Source of the DNA: an uncultured Gallionellaceae bacterium
GTDB lineage: Bacteria; Pseudomonadota; Gammaproteobacteria; Burkholderiales; Sulfuricellaceae
Direction: 5' to 3'
NCBI GenBank assembly: GCA_937873435.1
Contig: CALMWM010000033.1
Coordinates: 1-6,087 of the forward strand
Length of the DNA stretch: 6,087 bases
Part shown: positions 1 to 4,748 of the stretch, in pieces
Layout of the letters: every line of letters begins with the position of its first letter
Numbering within the stretch: the stretch's first letter is position 1
Position numbers and translations under genes: made by a program
The notes under the pieces: model-generated
Told to the model about the DNA's origin: nothing
Databases searched by the model: none
The model's input: only the letters and a program-made list of their open reading frames with translations

Positions 1-649
1 CGTCGGAAGCGTGTAACGCGGCGACCTGTGCTTGCATCGCGGCGAGTTCGCCCGGGGCGAGGCACGGCTTGAGGTGCGCGATCATCTCGCGGCGGTCGCT
101 GCCTTGCAGCAGCGCGCGTTCCGCCAGCGGCTCGGGATAGCCCAAGGCGATGCGCATCAGGAAGCGGTCGAGCTGCGATTCCGGCAGCGGGAAGGTGCCG
201 ATCTGGTAGGCGGGATTTTGGGTGGCGATTACGAAAAAAGGTTCCGGCAGCGCACGGGTTTCACCTTCCAGCGTGACCTGGCGCTCTTCCATCGCTTCCA
301 GCAGCGCGCTCTGGGTTTTCGGGGTGGCGCGGTTGATTTCGTCGGCCAGGATCAATTGCGCGAAAATCGGGCCGGGATGGAATTTGAAGGCGCCGCTGGC
401 GCGATCGAAAACCGAGATGCCGAGGATGTCCGCTGGCAGCAAATCGCTGGTGAACTGGATGCGGTTGAAATTCAAGCCCAGGCTTTGCGCCAGCACATGC
501 GCCAGCGTGGTTTTGCCGACCCCCGGCATGTCCTCGATCAGCAGGTGGCCGCGTGCCAGCAGGCAGGCGAGGGCGAGGCGGATCTGCGGTTCCTTGCCGA
601 GGATGATCTGGCCGATCTGGGCGACAATCCGGTCGATGGTCTGGTGCAT
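1..649 (-). CDS. MoxR-family AAA+ ATPase, N-terminal 216 residues (runs off the left edge)
   Basis: The protein begins MHQTIDRIVAQIGQIILGKE and reads without interruption to the window edge; the C-terminal part, including the lid domain, is missing. The Walker A loop is at residues 42-48 (PGVGKTT), Walker B at 99-104 (LILADE) and sensor 1 at 143-146 (TQNP). The arginine-finger segment ESQLDRF is at 157-163. This order and spacing, with the HPGPIFAQLILADEINR type of core, is characteristic of MoxR ATPases. In well-studied cases these act as cytoplasmic chaperones that use ATP to mature or activate partner proteins, often with DUF58 and von Willebrand A proteins encoded downstream; any such partners would lie beyond the left edge. 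The ATG at 649 is the first possible in-frame ATG, although no clear Shine-Dalgarno sequence precedes it. It is divergent from glucokinase. Family assignment is firm; the partner and cellular role are unknown. Confidence 0.95.
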   Translation of the reverse strand, partial: MHQTIDRIVAQIGQIILGKEPQIRLALACLLARGHLLIEDMPGVGKTTLAHVLAQSLGLNFNRIQFTSDLLPADILGISVFDRASGAFKFHPGPIFAQLILADEINRATPKTQSALLEAMEERQVTLEGETRALPEPFFVIATQNPAYQIGTFPLPESQLDRFLMRIALGYPEPLAERALLQGSDRREMIAHLKPCLAPGELAAMQAQVAALHASD

Positions 650-676
650 GGCGAGTAGGGAGAGTGACGATAGGGC

Positions 677-684
677 ATTATAAT
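677..684. promoter_or_regulatory. Near-palindromic TATAAT-type box between the divergent ATPase and glk genes
   Basis: The 8-base word ATTATAAT contains a perfect TATAAT on the plus strand (679-684) and on the minus strand (682 to 677). It sits in the roughly 60 bp divergent gap, about 28 nt from the ATPase start and about 25-30 nt from the glk start, so one AT-rich box could act as the -10 element in both directions. No convincing -35 hexamer is visible on either strand at 16-18 bp spacing, so this is a weak prediction. Confidence 0.3.
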
Positions 685-708
685 CCCATGAAACCAATGA
701 ACGGATAG

Positions 709-1701
709 ATGAAGATGGCCCCACCAAAAACCCTCCTTGCCGGCGATCTTGGCGGTACCAAAACCTGGTTGCGCCTGTCTTGCGGCGGCGAGGTGCTGCG
801 TGAGCAGCGTTACGACAGCGCGGCATTCGACGGCTTGATCCCGATGATCGCCGATTTTCTCGGCGACAGCGTGCCGACGGCTGCCTGTTTCGGCGTCGCC
901 GGGCCGGTGCGCGGCGCCACTGCGCAAATCACCAATCTGCCGTGGCGCATCGACGCCGGCGAGATTGCCACGCGCTTTGCGATTCCACATGTGTCGCTGA
1001 TCAACGATTTCCAGGCGGTGGCTTACGGCATCGAGGCGCTCGCCGCCGCCGATTTGTTGACTTTGCAGGCCGGACAGCCGCAGCCGCAGGGGCCGCGTGC
1101 GGTGATCGGGGCGGGAACCGGGTTGGGTGAGGGCTATCTGGTGTGGCAGGGCGAGCATTACCAAGCGCTACCGTCGGAAGGCAGCCACGCCGATTTCGCC
1201 CCCGCCGACGAAATCCAGGCCGAGCTATGGCGCTGGCTGGCGCCACGCTACGGCCATGTTTCCTGGGAGCGCGTGGTGTCCGGCCCCGGCCTGGCGGATA
1301 TTTATGGGTTTTTACGCGAGCGCGGCGAGTTGCCCGAATCGCCGCAACTGGCGGCGGCGCTGCAAAGCGGCGATCCTTCCGCCGCGATTTCCGAATATGC
1401 CTTGCAGCACGGCGATGCTTTGGCTGGTGCCGCGCTGGACTTGTTCGTCGCCGCTTACGGCGCGGAGGCGGGCAATCTGGCCTTGAAGATTCTGGCGACT
1501 GGCGGCTTGTACGTGGCCGGCGGTATTGCGCCGAAAATTGCCGAGCGGATGCAGACCGGCGGCTTTCTGCGCGCCTTTCTCGCCAAGGGGCGCTTTGCCG
1601 GTTTGCTAGCAACTATCCCCGTGCAGGTGGTGCTTAACCCACAGGTGGGGTTGCTGGGCGCCGAGCGCATGGCGGGAAGAAAAGCAGTGTTGAGTGCTTA
1701 G
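709..1701 (+). CDS. glk: Glucokinase (E. coli Glk type)
   Basis: Cytoplasmic enzyme that phosphorylates glucose to glucose-6-phosphate using ATP. The 330 residues are close to the 321 of E. coli Glk. The N-terminal phosphate-binding motif GDLGGTK is at 12-18, CFGVAGPV at 60-67 and TNLPW at 75-79. LINDF at 97-101 carries the presumed catalytic base D100. The E. coli glucose contacts N99, D100, E157, H160 and E187 all fall at identical numbers here, and the C-terminal block with GGLYVAGGIAPK is intact. The start is ambiguous: ATG 709 directly abuts a TAG codon and has a GGA only 3 nt upstream, whereas ATG 715 would place that GGA at a better 9 nt. The two differ by two residues. The last residues VLSA and the stop are encoded by the first unit of a tandem repeat, so the natural tail may have been altered. 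It converges on the S4-domain gene. Confidence 0.95.
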   Translation: MKMAPPKTLLAGDLGGTKTWLRLSCGGEVLREQRYDSAAFDGLIPMIADFLGDSVPTAACFGVAGPVRGATAQITNLPWRIDAGEIATRFAIPHVSLINDFQAVAYGIEALAAADLLTLQAGQPQPQGPRAVIGAGTGLGEGYLVWQGEHYQALPSEGSHADFAPADEIQAELWRWLAPRYGHVSWERVVSGPGLADIYGFLRERGELPESPQLAAALQSGDPSAAISEYALQHGDALAGAALDLFVAAYGAEAGNLALKILATGGLYVAGGIAPKIAERMQTGGFLRAFLAKGRFAGLLATIPVQVVLNPQVGLLGAERMAGRKAVLSA

Positions 1702-1733
1702 TGCTGAGTGCTTAGTGCTGAGTGCTTAGTTGG
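1685..1733 (+). repeat. Heptanucleotide tandem repeat, (G/T)AGTGCT, overlapping the 3' end of glk
   Basis: Five perfect 7-mers alternate GAGTGCT and TAGTGCT from 1692 to 1726, flanked by degenerate units CAGTGTT (1685-1691) and TAGTTGG (1727-1733). Because the first base alternates, the array also reads as three 14-bp units (1687-1728; the first has one mismatch). The TAG of the first TAGTGCT unit is the glk stop codon. Copy-number changes downstream of that stop would therefore not alter the protein. The origin is unknown; it resembles short intergenic simple repeats of bacterial genomes rather than a coding sequence. Confidence 0.9.
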
Positions 1734-1783
1734 TGTCGCCGCACAAAGCGCGTCGGTGCTGAAATCAGGCGCGCAGCGCATTC

Positions 1784-1815
1784 CACAACTCAACACTAAT
1801 CACCCAAAACTAACA
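1784..1815 (-). repeat. Degenerate inverted copy of the heptamer repeat
   Basis: Read on the minus strand this stretch contains TAGTGTT, GAGTTGT and TAGTTTT, which resemble the (G/T)AGTGCT heptamers at 1685-1733. Bases 1788-1797 are the exact reverse complement of 1686-1695, a 10-bp perfect inverted repeat, and 1788-1799 match 1698-1709 at 11 of 12 positions. A transcript through the gap could fold into a long-looped hairpin between two converging genes and might contribute to transcription termination, but no classic GC stem followed by a U-run is present. Confidence 0.55.
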
Positions 1816-1826
1816 ACTGTTTTTAC

Positions 1827-2537
1827 TTAAAATCGTTCATATGGCGTCAAATAACGCCATTGGCCCACCGGCAGTTTCGCCATTGCCACTCGTCCGAGGC
1901 GTATCCGCTTCATGCCCAGCACTTCAAGCCCGACGCTTTGGCACATATGGGCGATCTGTCCGGGTTGGGCATTCTTCAGGGCAAAGCGCAAGCGGGTTTC
2001 GTTTTGCCAGCTGGCCTTGATCGGGGGCAGCAAGCGCCCGTTGAAACTCAGGCCGTGGTTGAGTCGCTTGAGGCCGTTGGGAGCCAGTTCGCCAGTGACA
2101 TCGACGATGTATTCCTGCTCAATGGTGGCGGCGTCGTCGAGCAGTTTGCGCGCTACCCGCCAGTCCTGGGTAAACACCAGCAGGCCGCTGGCATTCTGCT
2201 CCAGCGGGGCGGTCGGCGTCAGCCGGGCAAAGTGCTGTTTGAGGGTGCGGATGCTGGAATGACCGTCGGCAGTTCGCGTGTCTGCGCAGATCAGATGCAG
2301 CGCGGCATCGGCATCGAGGCCAGCCGGCTGGTGCAGCAGAATGGTCGCCGCTTCAAGCGGCGCGAGACTGGCTTGGGGGTGGAGTTCGATTTTTTGCTGC
2401 AATACCCTGAACTGCGGTTCTTCCACCACTTGCCCGTCGACCGAGACCCAGCCGCCGGCGATATACAACTCGGCCTCGCGGCGCGAGCAGGGGATCAATT
2501 CGGCGAGTCGTTTGGAGAGGCGAACGGGTTCTGTCAT
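1827..2537 (-). CDS. S4-domain protein of the RsuA/RluF pseudouridine synthase family, with degenerate active site
   Basis: The 236-residue protein starts with an S4 RNA-binding domain (about residues 4-51, with the typical LSKRLAELIPCSRREAELYI) and continues into a fold matching RsuA/RluB/E/F pseudouridine synthases: EQEYIV at 140-145, an SFNGRLLPPIK segment at 164-174 and a C-terminal block VLGMKRIRLG...LPVGQWRYLT. Family members isomerise uridine to pseudouridine in rRNA or tRNA using the aspartate of a GRLDxxSxGL motif. Here that motif reads APLEQNASGL, so the catalytic Asp is Glu113 and the preceding Arg is Pro. The usual NKPxG reads HQPAG (69-73), and the NRQIRRM motif reads PGQIAHM (192-198). 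The frame is otherwise intact, which suggests a selected, non-catalytic RNA-binding paralogue rather than a decayed gene. An in-frame stop lies shortly upstream and no other start codon intervenes, so ATG 2537 is the start; its ribosome site is weak. It is divergent from the VF530-like gene. Confidence 0.85.
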   Translation of the reverse strand: MTEPVRLSKRLAELIPCSRREAELYIAGGWVSVDGQVVEEPQFRVLQQKIELHPQASLAPLEAATILLHQPAGLDADAALHLICADTRTADGHSSIRTLKQHFARLTPTAPLEQNASGLLVFTQDWRVARKLLDDAATIEQEYIVDVTGELAPNGLKRLNHGLSFNGRLLPPIKASWQNETRLRFALKNAQPGQIAHMCQSVGLEVLGMKRIRLGRVAMAKLPVGQWRYLTPYERF

Positions 2538-2566
2538 AAGAAGTCGATGCTGAAGGAAGGGATGTT

Positions 2567-2606
2567 ATTGTAAACGTCCGCATCAAACTCTGGTACGAGG
2601 TAAAAT
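2567..2606. promoter_or_regulatory. Possible divergent -10 boxes for the S4-domain gene and the VF530-like gene
   Basis: In the 105-bp divergent gap, the minus strand carries TACAAT (2572 to 2567), 5 of 6 to consensus and about 30 nt before the S4-domain gene. The plus strand carries TAAAAT (2601-2606), also 5 of 6 and about 36 nt before the VF530-like start. I see no good -35 hexamer for either, so these are position-based guesses. Nothing else is evident in the gap. Confidence 0.25.
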
Positions 2607-2642
2607 TCGTTTTGTGGCGATACCTGAACAACACACGGAAAA

Positions 2643-2852
2643 ATGACTGACATTAAGCCCAGCCTGGATGGCATCACATTGGAAACCATCGTCACCCAAC
2701 TCTCTGAGAGCATCGGTTGGGAAGCCATGGCCGCCGCCGTGCCGATACGTTGTTTTAGCCACGACCCCAGCATCAAATCCAGCTTGAAGTTTTTACGCAG
2801 AACGCCGTGGGCGCGCAAGAAAGTGGAGCTGTTGTATTTGCAGCAAGGTTGA
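2643..2852 (+). CDS. VF530 / DUF2132 family small protein
   Basis: The 69 residues match the whole length of the VF530 (DUF2132) family. They carry its hallmark blocks: a DGITLETIV opening (9-17), GWEAMAAAVPIRCF in the middle (25-38), and the highly conserved SIKSSLKFLRRTPWARKKVE (43-62) followed by LYL. The family takes its name from a Vibrio fischeri protein whose small helical structure led to its description as a likely DNA-binding protein; the in vivo function is not established to my knowledge. The C-terminal half is strongly basic, consistent with nucleic acid binding. There is no signal peptide or membrane segment. A CGGAA sequence 3-6 nt before ATG 2643 could serve as a ribosome site. 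The gene appears monocistronic and ends only 4 nt from the converging moaA stop. Confidence 0.9.
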   Translation: MTDIKPSLDGITLETIVTQLSESIGWEAMAAAVPIRCFSHDPSIKSSLKFLRRTPWARKKVELLYLQQG

Positions 2853-2856
2853 GGTT

Positions 2857-3843
2857 TCAACCGCCGGTCAAGGACATCACCCGTACGATCTTGCCGGGAT
2901 TTTCGCGGAATTCGTGGCGTTGCGGCTTGAGTTCGATTGCCGCGCGGATTGCCTGTTCCAGCTCGGCGTCGGAAATGCCGGCGCGCAGCAGCGGGCGCAG
3001 TTCGAGCTTTTCATCCTGTCCCAGACACAGGTACAGCGTGCCGTCCACCGACAGGCGCACGCGGTTGCAGGTGTCGCAGAAGTGCTGCGACAGCGGGGTG
3101 ATGAAGCCGACGCTGAACGCGCCGTCGGGAGATTGCAGGTAGCGCGCGGGCCCGCCGCCCGGCAATACGCCGTCCACCAGCCCGAAGCGCTGTTGCAGGC
3201 GTTGCTTGACCGGTTGCAGGTCGAGGTATTGGCTGTTGCGCCCGGTTTCGCCCATCGGCATGGTTTCGATCATACGCAGGATGAAGCCGTGTGCCAGGCA
3301 GAATGCGACCATGTCGTCGATCTCGTCGTCGTTGATGCCGGCCATCACCACCATGTTGATCTTGATCGGGGCAAAGCCCTCTGCCTTGGCGGCCATCAGA
3401 CCGTCGATCACCTGGTCCAGGCAATCGCGCCGGGCGATAGCAGCGAAGCGTTCCGGCTTGAGGGTGTCGAGGCTGACGTTGAGGCGTTCGATGCCGGCTC
3501 GGCGCAGTGCCGGCGCGTGTTGCGCCAGCCGGGTGGCGTTGGTGCTGAGGGACAGGTCGCGGATGCCCGGGAGTGCACCCAGGCGTTGCGTCAACTGGCT
3601 GATGTCGCGCCGCAGCAGCGGCTCCCCGCCGGTCAGGCGCACCTTGCTGACGCCCAGGCTGGTAAAGGCGCCGACCACCCGTACCAGTTCGTCGTGGCTG
3701 AGCCAGTGCGACGGCTCCTCGAAGCCGTGGAAGCCTTCGGGGATGCAGTAGGTGCAGCGCAGATCGCAACGGTCGGTCACCGACAGTCGCAGGTACTCGA
3801 CCTGTCTGCCGAAGCGGTCTTGCAAGGGGTCGGGGTTAAACAT
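2857..3843 (-). CDS. moaA: GTP 3',8-cyclase MoaA (molybdenum cofactor biosynthesis)
   Basis: Radical S-adenosylmethionine enzyme that converts GTP to (8S)-3',8-cyclo-7,8-dihydro-GTP, the first step of molybdopterin synthesis, working with MoaC. From ATG 3843 the protein is 328 residues, against 329 in E. coli. The radical-SAM cluster motif CDLRCTYC supplies C26, C30 and C33, and TGGEP at 71-75 is the SAM-binding loop. The second [4Fe-4S] cluster that holds GTP is supplied by C256, C259 and C273 (CDTCNRVR, then C). The C-terminal GlyGly, needed for activity in this family, is present at 327-328. The frame continues 30 bases upstream to a TTG at 3873, but ATG 3843 gives the usual family length and has an AAGA-type weak ribosome site, so I prefer it. 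No other moa or moe gene is visible nearby, so moaA seems to be a lone gene here. It is divergent from the uracil-DNA glycosylase operon. Confidence 0.97.
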   Translation of the reverse strand: MFNPDPLQDRFGRQVEYLRLSVTDRCDLRCTYCIPEGFHGFEEPSHWLSHDELVRVVGAFTSLGVSKVRLTGGEPLLRRDISQLTQRLGALPGIRDLSLSTNATRLAQHAPALRRAGIERLNVSLDTLKPERFAAIARRDCLDQVIDGLMAAKAEGFAPIKINMVVMAGINDDEIDDMVAFCLAHGFILRMIETMPMGETGRNSQYLDLQPVKQRLQQRFGLVDGVLPGGGPARYLQSPDGAFSVGFITPLSQHFCDTCNRVRLSVDGTLYLCLGQDEKLELRPLLRAGISDAELEQAIRAAIELKPQRHEFRENPGKIVRVMSLTGG

Positions 3844-3848
3844 ATTCT
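3820..3848 (+). promoter_or_regulatory. Possible sigma70-type promoter for the UDG-tautomerase-uvrC operon
   Basis: TTGCAA (3820-3825) and TATTCT (3843-3848) are separated by exactly 17 bp, each matching consensus at 4 of 6 positions. Transcription would start near 3855, about 40 nt before the glycosylase ATG. The element overlaps the 5' end of moaA on the opposite strand. Weak matches make this tentative. Confidence 0.28.
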
Positions 3849-3896
3849 TAATACTAATCTTTTCGACGGACAATACAAGCGGGGTAAATCAAGGAA

Positions 3897-4559
3897 ATGA
3901 ACGAAACCGAAAATTTTTCCACCGGCTGCCGGCGCTGCCCTCGGTTGGCCGGTTTTCTCGACGAGGTGCGGCGCGACTATCCCACCTACCATGCCAAGCC
4001 GGTGGTGCCGTTCGGCGACGATAATCCGCGCCTGCTGATCGTCGGGCTGGCGCCCGGTATGCATGGGGCGAATCGCAGCGGCCGGCCGTTTACCGGCGAT
4101 CACGCGGGTATCCTGCTGTATCGGACTTTGCACCGCTTCGGTTTTGCCAGCCGGCCGGTTTCGCTGGCGGCGGACGACGGGCTGGAACTGACCGGCTGCC
4201 GGATTACCAACGCGGTGAAATGCCTGCCGCCGCAAAACAAGCCGGAACCTGCGGAAATCAAGCTGTGCAACGATTTCCTGCGCACCGAGATCGGTGCGTT
4301 GCCTGCCGGTACGGCTATTCTGGCGCTGGGCAATATTGCTCACGCCGCAGTGGTGCGCGCGCTGAATCTGAAATTGAAGGATTTTCCTTTCGGCCACGGA
4401 GTATTTCACTCCTTGCCCGGCGGGCTGGCGCTGTACGACAGCTATCATTGCAGCCGCTATAATACCCAGACCAAGCGCCTGACGACGGAGATGTTCGAGG
4501 CGGTTTTTGCGCGGATACGCGCCGATCTGGATCAGGAGAAATCTTCATGCCCTATGTGA
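3897..4559 (+). CDS. Family-5 uracil-DNA glycosylase (UDGb type, [4Fe-4S])
   Basis: Predicted base-excision-repair enzyme that removes uracil, and in this family often other deaminated bases, from DNA. The 220 residues contain the family-5 signature: VGLAPGMHGANRSGRPFTGD at 49-68, where the catalytic Asp/Asn of other UDG families is replaced, as is normal for UDGb. The second motif is HCSRYNTQT at 184-192. C11, C14, C109 and C124 are positioned like the four cysteines that hold the iron-sulfur cluster in Thermus UDGb. NAVKCLPPQNKP (105-116) is another family block. An AAGGA sits only 1-2 nt before ATG 3897, closer than ideal. It is the first gene of a plus-strand operon: its last 13 nt, through TGA 4557-4559, overlap the start of the tautomerase-like gene, and uvrC follows, placing two DNA repair enzymes together. 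The family assignment is strong; lesion specificity cannot be read from the sequence. Confidence 0.93.
   Translation: MNETENFSTGCRRCPRLAGFLDEVRRDYPTYHAKPVVPFGDDNPRLLIVGLAPGMHGANRSGRPFTGDHAGILLYRTLHRFGFASRPVSLAADDGLELTGCRITNAVKCLPPQNKPEPAEIKLCNDFLRTEIGALPAGTAILALGNIAHAAVVRALNLKLKDFPFGHGVFHSLPGGLALYDSYHCSRYNTQTKRLTTEMFEAVFARIRADLDQEKSSCPM
4534..4538 (+). promoter_or_regulatory. Shine-Dalgarno AGGAG for the tautomerase-like gene
   Basis: AGGAG lies 8 nt before ATG 4547, inside the 3' end of the glycosylase gene. It is the clearest ribosome-binding site in the window and fixes the start, giving the MP N-terminus that tautomerases need. Confidence 0.8.
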
Positions 4560-4732
4560 ATATCCGTGTTGCCGGCGAACTGACACGCGAACAAAAGAAG
4601 CAGATCGCCGAGGAAATCACCGAAACGCTGGAGCGTGTCGCGCTCAAGCCGCGCTCCTATACGGTGATCTCTTTCGACGAATCCCCGTTTGAAAACTGGG
4701 CGTTCGGCGGCAAATTGCTCGACGAAGATTAA
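4547..4732 (+). CDS. 4-oxalocrotonate tautomerase (4-OT) family protein
   Basis: The 61-residue protein begins MPYVNIRV; removal of Met would expose Pro as the N-terminal general base, as in 4-OT. It aligns without gaps to the 62-residue Pseudomonas 4-OT subunit, with Pro34, Glu44 and the GlyGly at 53-54 retained (numbering after Met removal). The substrate-binding Arg11 and Arg39 of 4-OT are Leu11 and Val39 here, and Phe50 is Trp50, within the segment ENWAFGG. A fold and proline-based catalysis like 4-OT are therefore likely, but the classical dienol substrate is not; the DmpI-like subgroup of the superfamily is a closer guess. The subunits normally form hexamers. The gene overlaps the glycosylase by 13 nt and ends 16 nt before the uvrC start, so it is almost certainly co-transcribed with both repair genes. 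No aromatic catabolism genes are nearby to suggest a substrate. Confidence 0.88.
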   Translation: MPYVNIRVAGELTREQKKQIAEEITETLERVALKPRSYTVISFDESPFENWAFGGKLLDED

Positions 4733-4748
4733 AGGCCGGCGAAGCCAA

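Noticed and set aside
32..658. Plus-strand open frame of 208 residues at the left edge
   Set aside because: Antisense to the MoxR-type ATPase, whose Walker A, Walker B and sensor motifs are on the minus strand.
1745..1775. GCGCG...CGCGC inverted match considered as an intrinsic terminator
   Set aside because: The stem is about 5 bp with a loop of roughly 15 or more bases and is not followed by a T-run.
1685..1815. Heptamer repeats considered as a CRISPR array or insertion sequence ends
   Set aside because: Units are only 7 bp with no unique spacers between them, and there is no transposase gene or target duplication visible around them.
1860..2573. Plus-strand open frame of 237 residues opposite the S4-domain gene
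   Set aside because: No recognisable domain, and it is antisense to a protein with a clear S4 domain and pseudouridine synthase fold motifs.
3844..3873. Ten-residue N-terminal extension of MoaA from a TTG at 3873
   Set aside because: TTG has no ribosome site and ATG 3843 gives the usual family length; I kept the shorter form, though the longer one is not excluded.
2914..3900. Long plus-strand open frame of 328 residues opposite moaA
   Set aside because: It is the antisense shadow of moaA. The moaA strand shows all catalytic motifs in order, while this frame has low-complexity, Val/Ala/Gln/His-rich composition and no recognisable domain.
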